Of a stretch of 46,144 bases of DNA, positions 7,776 to 14,656 are shown in pieces. The notes below the pieces were generated by a model. It was not told the origin of the DNA. It saw only the letters and a program-made list of their open reading frames with translations, and did no database searches. Within the stretch, counting starts at the first letter, position 1; each line of letters starts with the position of its first letter. A program made the position numbers and the translations under genes. The DNA is taken from positions 1 to 46,144 of IMG/VR virus record IMGVR_UViG_3300044611_000959. One strand, 5' to 3'. This stretch comes from a virus.

Positions 7776-8080
7776 GGCTTGGCCTCTTTGGCTGTGGAAA
7801 TTGGCTGTTTCAACCACAACGCTTCCTCCAACTGTTTGATGCGCTCGCCCCTGTCCTCGTACAACGCAACGTCAGCGACTAACACTGCGTACTGGTTCTT
7901 CGCGTCCATTAGATCCTCCTCCAACCGCTTGATGCGGTCGTTTGCTGCGTTGAGTTCGCGTTCAATGGTGCGAGCGAAGTCCTTAACATCATCAACGGTT
8001 GTATCATCGTATTCCAAACCAGCATCCGTCCTCGGTGTATCGCTGATCATTTTCGTGGCGTCAGGAATATGATCGCTCAT
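7772..8080 (-). CDS. Coiled-coil protein, array paralogue 1
   Basis: A 102-residue protein with start ATG 8080, a GGGAGG ribosome site and an ATGA overlap. It begins MSDHIPDATKMISDTPRTDA, then has the shared core ERELNAANDRIKRLEEDL and a C-terminal EAKP. It belongs to a family of four proteins (this one, 8424, 9058, 9408) sharing SDTPR-type N-termini, an ERELNAAN-RIKRLEE coiled coil and a KAKE(A/V)KP end. The first 51 bases of the gene region are an exact copy of those of paralogue 4. Function unknown. Confidence 0.72.
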   Translation of the reverse strand: MSDHIPDATKMISDTPRTDAGLEYDDTTVDDVKDFARTIERELNAANDRIKRLEEDLMDAKNQYAVLVADVALYEDRGERIKQLEEALWLKQPISTAKEAKP

Positions 8081-8084
8081 TTCG
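8034..8084. repeat. 51-bp exact direct repeat, copy 1
   Basis: Identical to 9697-9747. It covers the start codon and first 16 or so codons of coiled-coil paralogue 1. The identity points to a recent duplication or to recombination between array genes. Confidence 0.95.
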
Positions 8085-8427
8085 ATTCCTCCCATTTGCC
8101 AACCGTCCTCAGAAATGCCTCTGCGCGTTGACGAGCGGTGGCTTGTAGAATGCGCGTCATCCCGTCCAGTTCCGACATTTGCTCAGCCTCAAGCACTCGC
8201 ATCAGATTCACCGCAAACTCAAGCCATGCAGTTGATCCACCAAGTGCAACCATCTCTGCTTGGCGCATCGCGTTGAGGTCTTTGCAGAAACTTGGGACAC
8301 CAAGTTCAGCCTCGTTTGGGTGTGATGTTCCACGAGGAAACCATACGCCACACCGAATATCTCCGCAGGCGCACTTCGCCCATCCAAGCTGCAAAGCGAT
8401 TGCTTCGTTGATTTCTTCGTCTGTCAC
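8077..8427 (-). CDS. Phage ABA-sandwich-domain-like protein
   Basis: A 116-residue protein starting at GTG 8427 (GTGA). The motifs MTDEEINEAIALQLGW, CGVWFPRGTSH, FCKDLNAMRQAE and ATARQRAEAFLRTVGKWEE follow the usual order of the phage ABA sandwich domain family (W.P...L..YCNDLNAM...E, then A.QRAEAFL..L..WE). These proteins are widespread in early phage regions and have no defined biochemical role. Three cysteines (CACGDIRC) near residue 20 are an unusual insertion. Confidence 0.7.
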   Translation of the reverse strand: MTDEEINEAIALQLGWAKCACGDIRCGVWFPRGTSHPNEAELGVPSFCKDLNAMRQAEMVALGGSTAWLEFAVNLMRVLEAEQMSELDGMTRILQATARQRAEAFLRTVGKWEESK

Positions 8428-8825
8428 GGCTTGGCCTCCTTGGCTTTGTGCCAGTTGACGGTTTCCAACAGATCGTAGGTCTGGGTATTGGCTAGCTCAT
8501 CCCCCGCCTCCTCCAACCGCTTGATGCGCTCGTTTGCTTCGGAAAGCTTTTTACGAAGGTTAGCATCCTGTACTCCAGCTTCTTGCCGAATTTCACTAAG
8601 AAGAATTATCTTCTCCGCCTGTCGGTCAATGAGTTCATCAAGCCGCTTGTTCCATTCATCCCGTTGCTTGATGCGTTCCTTTAACCGCAGGTTTTCTTCA
8701 TCCAACAATTGCTGCTGCCGGATGATTGCGTTTGCTGCGTTGAGTTCGCGTTCCAGCCTTCGGCATAGCATACCGAGATCGCCTACGTTGTGAGCGGTTG
8801 AGTCGGATATTGGTGTTTCGCTCAT
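8424..8825 (-). CDS. Coiled-coil protein, array paralogue 2
   Basis: A 133-residue protein starting at ATG 8825 with a GGAGGAGG ribosome site and ATGA overlap. It begins MSETPISDSTAHN, continues RRLERELNAAN, has a long coiled coil through residue 110 (NERIKRLEEAGDELA), and ends HKAKEAKP. The longest of the four paralogues because the central coiled coil is extended. Function unknown. Confidence 0.72.
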   Translation of the reverse strand: MSETPISDSTAHNVGDLGMLCRRLERELNAANAIIRQQQLLDEENLRLKERIKQRDEWNKRLDELIDRQAEKIILLSEIRQEAGVQDANLRKKLSEANERIKRLEEAGDELANTQTYDLLETVNWHKAKEAKP

Positions 8826-9061
8826 CGGGGAACCTCCTCCACCATCTCGTAGGTGAGTCTGAAGATGTCGGGCTTGCACGGATAGTGCTCACCCTTCACT
8901 CCGGTGATGATGTAGTCGCCGGGTGAAACAATATGACCACCCTCAAGCGTTTGAATCCATCCGTTCAATGAGTCTGGTGAAATGGTTTCTACCATAGGAT
9001 GATCGCCATGCCTCATCCATTGAGTCGCTTCAATGACGACTGGTTTCTTGCGGTACTTCAC
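8822..9061 (-). CDS. Conserved phage protein of the KYRKKPVVIEA family
   Basis: A 79-residue protein starting at GTG 9061 (GTGA). It has the hallmarks of a very common small phage family: N-terminal KYRKKPVVIEATQW, central LEGGHIVSPGDYIITGVKGE and C-terminal YPCKPDIFRLTYE. The family is found in phages of many hosts, generally among early accessory genes, with no known function. Its placement between two coiled-coil paralogues suggests the array grew by insertion and duplication. Confidence 0.78.
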   Translation of the reverse strand: MKYRKKPVVIEATQWMRHGDHPMVETISPDSLNGWIQTLEGGHIVSPGDYIITGVKGEHYPCKPDIFRLTYEMVEEVPR

Positions 9062-9411
9062 GGCTTGACCTCCTTGGCTTTGCGCCATTTCTCAATCTCC
9101 ATGTGCCACCCCATAAAGGCGGCAGCAGCGCATAGTACATCCCCCGCCTCCTCCAACCGCCTGATGCGTCTTTCAAGTTCTCCATTTGAATTTAGCAATC
9201 GAGCTTCATCTGAACCAAGTTCGTTGAGTTCCTCCTCCAGCCGCTTGATGCGGTCAGCCAGATTGAGAGCGTGAATATTTAATTTCCTGAACATCTCATT
9301 GGCCGCGTTGAGTTCGCGTTCGAGTTTCAGGCCTTCAGTTAATAGATATGATTCAGTGCAATCTTCCTGTGCCTTACGAAGCGCAAGGTCCATCCTCGGG
9401 GTATGACTCAC
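9058..9411 (-). CDS. Coiled-coil protein, array paralogue 3
   Basis: A 117-residue protein starting at GTG 9411 (GTGA). Begins VSHTPRMDLALRKAQED, a variant of the shared SDTPR start, followed by LERELNAANEMFRK, RIKRLEEELNEL, a second RIRRLEEAGDVL and the end WRKAKEVKP. The doubled RI(K/R)RLEE segment indicates internal duplication. Function unknown. Confidence 0.72.
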   Translation of the reverse strand: MSHTPRMDLALRKAQEDCTESYLLTEGLKLERELNAANEMFRKLNIHALNLADRIKRLEEELNELGSDEARLLNSNGELERRIRRLEEAGDVLCAAAAFMGWHMEIEKWRKAKEVKP

Positions 9412-9743
9412 GGCTTGGCCTCCTTGGCTTTGCGCCATCTATTGCTGGAGTAATAATCACTGCAATATTTTTCCATCTCATCCCCCGCCTCCTCCAACCG
9501 CTTGATCCGCTCATTGGCACTCTCAAGATCCTGATAGGCGTTCACCTTGTCGATGTTTTGGACGGTACAAAGCGCAGATTCCAAGTTCTTGATGCGCTCA
9601 TTGGCCGCATAGAGTTCGCGTTCGATGTCACAGCCCACCTGCCATATTTTGGCAAAGCCAGCATCAGGATGGTCTAAGAGTGCAGATTGCATTCTGGGTG
9701 TATCGCTGATCATTTTCGTGGCGTCAGGAATATGATCGCTCAT
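9408..9743 (-). CDS. Coiled-coil protein, array paralogue 4
   Basis: A 111-residue protein with ATG 9743, an AAGGAGG ribosome site and ATGA overlap with the 52-residue gene upstream. Its first 17 residues match paralogue 1 exactly, reflecting the 51-bp repeat, followed by IERELYAANERIKNLES, ANERIKRLEEAGDEME and RWRKAKEAKP. It is a hybrid of the paralogue 1 N-terminus and a paralogue 2/3-like body, suggesting recombination. Confidence 0.72.
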   Translation of the reverse strand: MSDHIPDATKMISDTPRMQSALLDHPDAGFAKIWQVGCDIERELYAANERIKNLESALCTVQNIDKVNAYQDLESANERIKRLEEAGDEMEKYCSDYYSSNRWRKAKEAKP

Positions 9744-9747
9744 TTCG
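9697..9747. repeat. 51-bp exact direct repeat, copy 2
   Basis: Identical to 8034-8084; it covers the start of coiled-coil paralogue 4. Confidence 0.95.
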
Positions 9748-9898
9748 CCTCCTTCTTATTCTTCCTGTTCCTCGTCCAGTAACTGAACGCATAGTTCTTC
9801 ACCTTCTTAGCCGCCTTATGGATTTCTCCAGCCTCTTTCTTGCTGATGCTGTACACGCCGGTGCCATCATTTATGATGTTCCTGATCTTGTCGCTCAC
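9740..9898 (-). CDS. Hypothetical 52-residue basic protein, GTG start
   Basis: A short gene that starts at GTG 9898 overlapping the thyX stop (GTGA) and ends at a TGA overlapping the next ATG, so it exactly fills the space between two genes. The sequence VSDKIRNIINDGTGVYSISK then KEAGEIHKAAKKVKNYAFSY is basic, with a predicted helix and a final Arg/Lys/Asn-rich tail (WTRNRKNKKEAK) that also encodes the AAGGAGG ribosome site of the next gene. Probably a small nucleic-acid-binding protein; no family recognised. Confidence 0.7.
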   Translation of the reverse strand: MSDKIRNIINDGTGVYSISKKEAGEIHKAAKKVKNYAFSYWTRNRKNKKEAK

Positions 9899-10545
9899 TT
9901 GATGCCCTCCTCAATTGCTGCGTGGATGTGTGGGAATTCAATCGCGAAGATCGTGTCGCGGATAGCTTCTGCGATCTGACGATGCTCTTTCTGCGTACCC
10001 TTCGCGCACCGCTGCTCCAGATAATGAATCCATGAGCGGATGTTGCCAGTCATGTAGAGTGTAGTCTGCGTACAGAGCGGCAAGACCATGCGCGCCGTCT
10101 CGCGGCTCACGCCTTCCCTAAGCAGTGTTCGATAGGTTGTGAACGCAAGCTCAACAGACTTAGCAACCACATCCATGGCCCACTCCTGCGGATACATGTC
10201 GCCGCTTCCTTGACGATTCGCTCTGTCCTGAGTGCGAAGCTCAACAGGTTCAGCCTCGTCGCACGGCGCATAGCGTTGGCTGAATTCTTGGAAGCAAAAG
10301 CTCCGGTGACGAATTATCTGAGCGGATATGGCGCGGCTTGTCTGAATCTCGACCGTCATACTGGCCTGCTCAAAGATGCTCCAATGGCCGTTCTTGATAC
10401 AGTAGGCCAATAACTTTGGAGCGGTCAGCAGACTCATCTGATTGCTCGGATTACTGACTCGCGCTGCGTAGGTGATGAAATCGGATGCGGTCAAAGCGCC
10501 GTCACCGACAATTGGTTTTGTGATTGCTGCTAGTTTTACTCTCAT
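9895..10545 (-). CDS. thyX: Flavin-dependent thymidylate synthase
   Basis: A 216-residue ThyX, making dTMP from dUMP with FAD, NADPH and methylene-tetrahydrofolate. The signature RHR-x7-S is intact (R79, H80, R81, S89) inside RHRSFCFQEFSQRYA, and the C-terminal NIRSWIHYLEQR segment with its dUMP-binding Arg is present. The length matches phage ThyX proteins. It boosts the thymidine pool for phage replication. A leader of about 65 bases with a small hairpin separates it from the upstream gene; there is no clear ribosome site. Confidence 0.96.
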   Translation of the reverse strand: MRVKLAAITKPIVGDGALTASDFITYAARVSNPSNQMSLLTAPKLLAYCIKNGHWSIFEQASMTVEIQTSRAISAQIIRHRSFCFQEFSQRYAPCDEAEPVELRTQDRANRQGSGDMYPQEWAMDVVAKSVELAFTTYRTLLREGVSRETARMVLPLCTQTTLYMTGNIRSWIHYLEQRCAKGTQKEHRQIAEAIRDTIFAIEFPHIHAAIEEGIK

Positions 10546-10571
10546 AGATACAAATTTTAGGTCTTAGTTTC

Positions 10572-10594
10572 GAGCGTTATCTCGGAATACGCTC
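10572..10594. other. Small hairpin upstream of thyX
   Basis: GAGCGT and ACGCTC form a 6-bp stem in the 65-base gap between the DUF669-like gene and thyX. It has no U-tract and could be an RNA processing or stability element. The exact boundaries are approximate. Confidence 0.35.
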
Positions 10595-10610
10595 CCCTCC
10601 GTGATGCGTT

Positions 10611-11048
10611 TTAGAACGGCTTCGGATCAAGATCGTCGCCATCGACCTCGGCAATCGGAACCTCGCGCATGTTCTTGATGCGGAGCGTCTTCTTCGTCTC
10701 GCCGTTGACCATATACTCCTCAAAGCGAGCGGTGATGAGCAACTCCAAGCCGGTCATTGACTTCAAGAACGCCGCGTAGCTGCCCTTGACGCCAAGGAAG
10801 TCGTACTCGGTTCCATCAGGCACATTGTGCTTCGTTGCTGCGACAAGCTGATTGACGCGAAACCAGACATTCTCCTGATTGATGAAGCGGTCAGTGATGG
10901 ATGCGCCATCTTCAGTCTTGAACGTCACCTTGCAGACCTCGCGGCCCTTCGCATCGAGCGTTTCCTCGACCTTGGCTACGGTGACGGTGTAGTCGCCTTC
11001 GGCATCGATGTATCGGCCTCCAGCATCTCGGCGGTTTACTTGGAACAT
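10611..11048 (-). CDS. DUF669-like protein of recombination module
   Basis: A 145-residue protein lying between the RecE/RecT-like genes and thyX. N-terminal GDYTVTVAKVEETLDAKGRE then CKVTFKTEDGASITDRFINQ, followed by WFRVNQLVAATK, gives the beta-rich then helical pattern of the DUF669 family, which accompanies phage recombination genes and is thought to bind single-stranded DNA. The C-terminus is acidic (AEVDGDDLDPKPF), as in SSB-type proteins that recruit partners. The family assignment is by pattern only. Confidence 0.55.
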   Translation of the reverse strand: MFQVNRRDAGGRYIDAEGDYTVTVAKVEETLDAKGREVCKVTFKTEDGASITDRFINQENVWFRVNQLVAATKHNVPDGTEYDFLGVKGSYAAFLKSMTGLELLITARFEEYMVNGETKKTLRIKNMREVPIAEVDGDDLDPKPF

Positions 11049-11062
11049 AATTTATTCGGTGG

Positions 11063-11857
11063 TTAGTTTTCGGATTTATTCAAGACCCACTTAGGGCATG
11101 AAAGGGTTTGTGTAGCGGTTGGATAGGCTGGCCAACTGTCCAGTGCGCGGCATTCGTGCAGCGTCGAGATTGCTTTGCGTCGCAGATTCGTACCAGCCTG
11201 AAGCCATTCGGCATCCAGTCGATAGATGGCGACAGCGTACGGAGCCTTACGCTCGACCGCTACGAAGATGAACGACTCCGCGCCGGTCATCTCCAGATAG
11301 TGCGCGGCCTGAATGTGATAGCCGAACGATGCGATGGTTCGAAGGAAGGCTTCGGGCGATGCGTCGTCGGTCGTCTTGATGTCAACGAGCGTATGGCCTT
11401 CGATCCACAGATCGGGACGCGCCTTGAGAGCGATGCCGGTTTCCTCGTCCTGAGCGAAGACACTCGCCTCGATCCTGTGCGGCAGATGAATGATGTCCCA
11501 GAACGGATGGCGACGGACACTGTTGGCCACTCCTTGCACATCGATGTCTTCAGCGTGAGTCAGGTGGATGCGGCTCTTATGCTGCTCCTTCCACTGCTTT
11601 CCTTCCTTGGTCCGACCATCGATATCCGGTGGGACAACGGCGACGACTTGCGAGTAGAGTTGCGGCTCCAGCACAGCAGTGTGAATCGCCGTACCCATCT
11701 GCATGGCCTTGGACGGCTCCTGATGCTCCTCCAGCGCGGCTTTGTAGTGAGCCGGGGACTTGAGGATCTTGGACATCATGCTCTTTGAGAGAGCGTCAAC
11801 GGCGTGATACTGAGCCGCTGGCATGTCGAGATTGACGTGTTGGTTGAGGATGCTCAT
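11063..11857 (-). CDS. RecE/YqaJ-like PD-(D/E)XK exonuclease
   Basis: A 264-residue nuclease of the PDDEXK family related to RecE C-terminal and DUF3799 proteins. Near the N-terminus SKSMMSKILKSPAHYKAALE and MQMGTAIHTAVLEP are typical; the catalytic core is KARPDLW, then TLVDIKTT (Asp and Lys of the DxK motif) and later YHIQAAHYLEM. It should resect duplex DNA ends for the RecT-like annealing protein encoded just upstream, whose stop overlaps this ATG. Together they form a phage single-strand annealing system. Confidence 0.88.
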   Translation of the reverse strand: MSILNQHVNLDMPAAQYHAVDALSKSMMSKILKSPAHYKAALEEHQEPSKAMQMGTAIHTAVLEPQLYSQVVAVVPPDIDGRTKEGKQWKEQHKSRIHLTHAEDIDVQGVANSVRRHPFWDIIHLPHRIEASVFAQDEETGIALKARPDLWIEGHTLVDIKTTDDASPEAFLRTIASFGYHIQAAHYLEMTGAESFIFVAVERKAPYAVAIYRLDAEWLQAGTNLRRKAISTLHECRALDSWPAYPTATQTLSCPKWVLNKSEN

Positions 11858-12663
11858 TCGGTGGGCGGGTTAGCGAACGCGGTTGCTTTGGTAATGAAAC
11901 CACTCGCATCAGCGAGGATCATGTTGGCCACCTTCGTGGATACATCGCGGAAGTTTTGGCCTTCCTTGATCAGGTTCTTGCTGATGAGGAACGCGTTGGC
12001 GATATCAGAATGTGGCTCAAGAATCTGCTCCAGCTTTTCAACGAGCGAGAAGGCTGGTTCCGGTGTCACGTTGACTGACTGGCGCACTGTAGCGGTGATG
12101 GTGGGTGTTGGTGAAGGGGAGGAGAAGTCGGCTACTTCTTCAGGCGAATATCTCCCTTGAGTGATTCGCGGATCGAGCATTCGCGTCGCTTTGCTGATGA
12201 CACGCGCTCGCAGCATCTCAGCGGGAAACTTTGCCCATCCACTGCCAGCCTTCGCGGGGAGCAATCCGGCCAGCTTTGCGTCGTCTGATGTGAAAGCCAC
12301 GCGGACCTTCTTCACGCCCTTGCTGAAGTCGGCGATGGCGGCGACTGCGTCGAACTGAATCCAATCGATGTCCCAGCCAGCGTCCATCAAACCAGCGAGC
12401 ATAGACTCGCTCTTCATGGTGATGTTACCGCCAATGAGATGGTTGGACTTCTTCCAGCTCAGCGGAGTCATCCGGCTGGCGATGCACTCAAGAGCGAGGA
12501 CATAGCCTTGCTCGGGTTTCGTTGCACCAAACATGCCAGAGTGTGCGATCCAATCGCCAAGCTGCTTGACCGAATCAAGCGTTGTACAAGCTTGGGAATA
12601 GAACTCTCCGTCAGGACTGACTGGCGGTTGCGGTTGCGTTGTCGTTAATTGATTGCTGCTCAT
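11854..12663 (-). CDS. RecT-like single-strand annealing protein
   Basis: A 269-residue protein. The core is GYVLALECIASRMTPLSWKK, then HLIGGNITMKSESMLAGLMD, WAKFPAEMLRARVISKATRM and ITQGRYSPEEVADF, the order found in RecT-type annealing proteins (PxxMLRARAxSxAAR..P....G.Y..EE). The last 90 residues are a Pro/Thr-rich linker and a helical tail. Its partner nuclease follows with ATGA overlap. The first 53 bases overlap the end of the HTH gene. Confidence 0.78.
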   Translation of the reverse strand: MSSNQLTTTQPQPPVSPDGEFYSQACTTLDSVKQLGDWIAHSGMFGATKPEQGYVLALECIASRMTPLSWKKSNHLIGGNITMKSESMLAGLMDAGWDIDWIQFDAVAAIADFSKGVKKVRVAFTSDDAKLAGLLPAKAGSGWAKFPAEMLRARVISKATRMLDPRITQGRYSPEEVADFSSPSPTPTITATVRQSVNVTPEPAFSLVEKLEQILEPHSDIANAFLISKNLIKEGQNFRDVSTKVANMILADASGFITKATAFANPPTE

Positions 12664-12880
12664 TTGTATTCTCTTGTTGTTTCTTTGTTTTTCTTGCGTA
12701 TGGGTTCACGGCTCCGGTTGTCGCTCGACTCGTCAGAATCGCGGCGATGTCGGACTCGGTGAACAAGATTCTTCGGCCAATTCTTCTATGCTGGACGCCA
12801 TCATGGCGCACGATCCGCCGTAGCGTTTCGCAGCAGATTTGGAGCATGGCTGCTGTTTGTTTGGCGGTGAAGACTTTCAT
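12611..12880 (-). CDS. Excisionase-like helix-turn-helix protein
   Basis: An 89-residue protein; residues 1-52 form a MerR/Xis-type winged HTH (FTAKQTAAMLQICCETLRRI followed by HRRIGRRILFTESDIAAIL). The tail is a Lys/Gln/Asn-rich disordered segment. No integrase is present in the genome, so it is more likely a transcriptional regulator of the recombination module than a true excisionase. It is preceded by 220 bases with strong inverted repeats, a plausible operator or leader region. Confidence 0.75.
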   Translation of the reverse strand: MKVFTAKQTAAMLQICCETLRRIVRHDGVQHRRIGRRILFTESDIAAILTSRATTGAVNPYARKTKKQQENTNEQQSINDNATATASQS

Positions 12881-13101
12881 CTCGTAGAAATCGACAGCGT
12901 TCGGGTGTTAACTTGGGAAACCAATGCGTAAACCCGTAAGATCCTCTCGATCTTCTCTATGCCCGAACGCTGAAAAGGGGTTGCAATCAGGTGTTCAGTC
13001 ACGGGCGAAAATCCACTAACGCCCTGTCGCGATTTCCCTTCGCGCTCTAAGTCTGATTGCAGAAAATTGGTCATTGTTGCGGACGTAGCCTCGCAGTTGT
13101 C
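12881..13101. promoter_or_regulatory. Structured 220-base leader with nested inverted repeats
   Basis: Two long-range inverted repeats lie end to end: CAGCGTTCGGG at 12895-12905 with its complement at 12962-12972, and TGCAATCAG at 12982-12990 with its complement at 13053-13061. Each encloses a smaller hairpin (AAGATC/GATCTT at 12938-12954; GGGCG/CGCCC at 13003-13024). It is directly upstream of the HTH gene on the minus strand, so it may be a structured mRNA leader, operator region or origin. A frame of 65 codons (12877-13074, minus) runs through it but has no recognisable features. Confidence 0.5.
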
Positions 13102-13524
13102 TCAAGTCGTTGCAAGAGGATATTGAAAAACTTTTCGACCGAGGCGTTCTTCGATCCTCTGAAGGTAGGCCACCTGCTCCGGCGTTCCGTTCTGGCCGCT
13201 GCCGTTGAGGAACGTGATACGTTGATCCATCAGGTGGTCCTTGCGCCGCTGCCATTCCTTGTCTGACTCGCCATCGTGGCGATAGATCGTGTACGGGCCA
13301 TGATGGAGTTCCAGAGTGTACTGCTCAGCGTTCGGATTGATGGGCGTTTTCTCTGGCTTCGGGCCAAAGCCTTCCCATGCGCTGTCGTCGCTTTCCGATT
13401 GGAACGAATCCTCGATGTCGCTGATCTTCTTGGTGGTGGATTTCATCATCGCCTCAATCGATCCGAGGCGTTTGTTCATCTTTTCGATGCTGGCGAATAG
13501 GATTTCTATCTTCTGGTCGGTCAT
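13102..13524 (-). CDS. Hypothetical protein with N-terminal coiled coil
   Basis: A 140-residue protein. Residues 1-40 (KIEILFASIEKMNKRLGSIE) form a coiled coil, followed by an acidic linker and a C-terminal region with HHGPYTIYRHDGESDKEWQR and a helical end (TPEQVAYLQRIEERLGRKVF). It lies 12 bases after the gene at 13537. The pattern resembles small early proteins with a dimerising head, but no family was recognised. Confidence 0.65.
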   Translation of the reverse strand: MTDQKIEILFASIEKMNKRLGSIEAMMKSTTKKISDIEDSFQSESDDSAWEGFGPKPEKTPINPNAEQYTLELHHGPYTIYRHDGESDKEWQRRKDHLMDQRITFLNGSGQNGTPEQVAYLQRIEERLGRKVFQYPLATT

Positions 13525-13536
13525 AATTTTTCGGGG

Positions 13537-14010
13537 TTAGTTGCCGGTTGAACTGTCGGTTTCGGAAAGGCTGCGGTACTTGGCGAGAAGGTCGTCGATG
13601 GATGAGTCGGCCACAGGTTCCAGCCCCGGTTCGGTAGGCTTCTCGTCATCGGCCTTCTGCTTTCTTTTACGCTGCTTTCCCTTGCGAAGCGCGTTGATAG
13701 CTTTCCAAATCTGGGCGATTTCGCGACGGAGGTCCGAGAACTTGCGCGACTCAAGATCCTTCTGAGCCTCCTCATCGGACGGCTTCCAATCGCATCCATG
13801 CCAAACCCGATGGGTTCGATCAAAAACCAAGACCTGACTCTTGACGTTCCGCATCGAGCCAAACGCTCGATTAGCCTCGACCAACCCACCGCCAATCGTC
13901 TCGACAATGTAGGCCAACAACTCGGACTTCTCCGAATTCAGATTGTGCCTCTTCGGCGGCATTTCTCGGAACGTGGACCGAAGCGTGGAGCCATTTGATA
14001 AGTAACTCAT
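13537..14010 (-). CDS. Hypothetical protein with basic linker
   Basis: A 157-residue protein. The N-terminal half (SEKSELLAYIVETIGGGLVE, FGSMRNVKSQVLVFDRTHRV and WHGCDWKP) could fold as a small alpha/beta domain. A helical segment (LRREIAQIWKAINALRKGKQ) is followed by a Lys/Arg cluster and an acidic Ser-rich tail. It starts a subcluster after the structured gap. Function unknown. Confidence 0.65.
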   Translation of the reverse strand: MSYLSNGSTLRSTFREMPPKRHNLNSEKSELLAYIVETIGGGLVEANRAFGSMRNVKSQVLVFDRTHRVWHGCDWKPSDEEAQKDLESRKFSDLRREIAQIWKAINALRKGKQRKRKQKADDEKPTEPGLEPVADSSIDDLLAKYRSLSETDSSTGN

Positions 14011-14410
14011 GGTGGAAAACAGATAAGTCTCTTTTGTCGTCTAGTCAACGTAAATCTACCAATGGCTCCTTCTAAGTTACCCTTGGTACACCTAGCTCAT
14101 CTAAAGATAAGCCTCCCCTTTCTAAAAAAGGGGAGAGGCTTATTCCGAAAACGGAATGCTTGCGCTCCGCCTTTGGGGGCGGTGCCGCTTCCGTTTCGGA
14201 AAAGGATATGTGAAGTGTTCTTGTCGCTTTGTCGGTCATGTAGGGCAGCGGGAATGCCCCGCAATCGATCAGAAATGCCCCGTAGAGCGTTCGTAAGCTG
14301 TTTGGCGGCTCTACGGACGGTTTCGCGTGTGTCCGCGCTAGAATCGAATCGATGAAATGACATGGTGCGAATGAGGTTTATTGGCCTACTTTTTATCCGG
14401 CGAAAAGTTA
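14011..14410. other. 400-base gap with two large hairpins
   Basis: This gap in the leftward operon holds two strong stem-loops. The first is 14107-14143: a 15-bp stem with a 2-base bulge and a 5-base loop. The second is 14143-14201: arms TTCCGAAAACGGAA and TTCCGTTTCGGAA, with an inner CCGCC/GGCGG stem. A minus-strand frame of 88 codons (14097-14363) and a plus-strand frame of 97 codons cross it. Neither has a ribosome site or a recognisable domain, and their similar low-complexity Arg/Pro content reflects the palindromes. Possible roles are terminator or antiterminator, RNA processing site, origin, or an inserted palindromic element. Confidence 0.55.
14097..14363 (-). CDS. Doubtful small reading frame across the hairpins
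   Basis: An 88-codon frame. The first 50 residues (FDSSADTRETVRRAAKQLTN, ALRGISDRLRGIP) could be a real helical peptide, but the last 35 are translated from the two hairpins, giving repeated FRNGSG, FRFRNKP and FRKGR motifs. There is no ribosome site. If expressed, the palindromes have been inserted into a short gene's 3' end. Confidence 0.25.
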   Translation of the reverse strand: MSFHRFDSSADTRETVRRAAKQLTNALRGISDRLRGIPAALHDRQSDKNTSHILFRNGSGTAPKGGAQAFRFRNKPLPFFRKGRLIFR

Positions 14411-14656
14411 TCAGGATTGGATTCGCTCGACGACGGGATACACGTCGTAGTCCTCCGACAGTTCGACCGGGACGACGCGAATCCGCCCTTGCGTGTACTC
14501 GCCGGGATTCAGTTCACGCGCCGCCCGTTCCGCATCCTTGCGCGAGGAGAATTCGACCGTCTGGTAACTGACGACCTTCTCCTTCATGTCGCTCCAGCCA
14601 ATCGCGCCGCTTAGTTGGACCTTGTAGGTTGGCTTCGCGAAGAGGTTGCGGCTCAT
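14411..14656 (-). CDS. Hypothetical small protein
   Basis: An 81-residue protein with ATGA overlap. N-terminal YKVQLSGAIGWSDMKEKVVS then YQTVEFSSRKDAERAARELN and GRIRVVPVELSEDYDVYP suggests a ferredoxin-like or SPOR-like beta-alpha-beta fold in which the helix (KDAERAARELN) packs on strands. Similar little domains are common in phage early regions. No defined family. Confidence 0.68.
   Translation of the reverse strand: MSRNLFAKPTYKVQLSGAIGWSDMKEKVVSYQTVEFSSRKDAERAARELNPGEYTQGRIRVVPVELSEDYDVYPVVERIQS

Noticed and set aside
11108-11788. Plus-strand frame of 226 codons opposite the RecE-like nuclease
   Set aside because: The minus-strand nuclease has catalytic motifs; the plus-strand product has none and lies in a wholly leftward operon.
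12611-12880. Evidence of lysogeny from an excisionase-like protein
   Set aside because: No integrase, repressor pair or attachment site was found, so the HTH protein is better read as a regulator.
12877-13074. Minus-strand 65-codon frame before the HTH gene
   Set aside because: Its stop overlaps the next ATG, but any start followed by A does this. The product has no features and the region is explained by inverted repeats.
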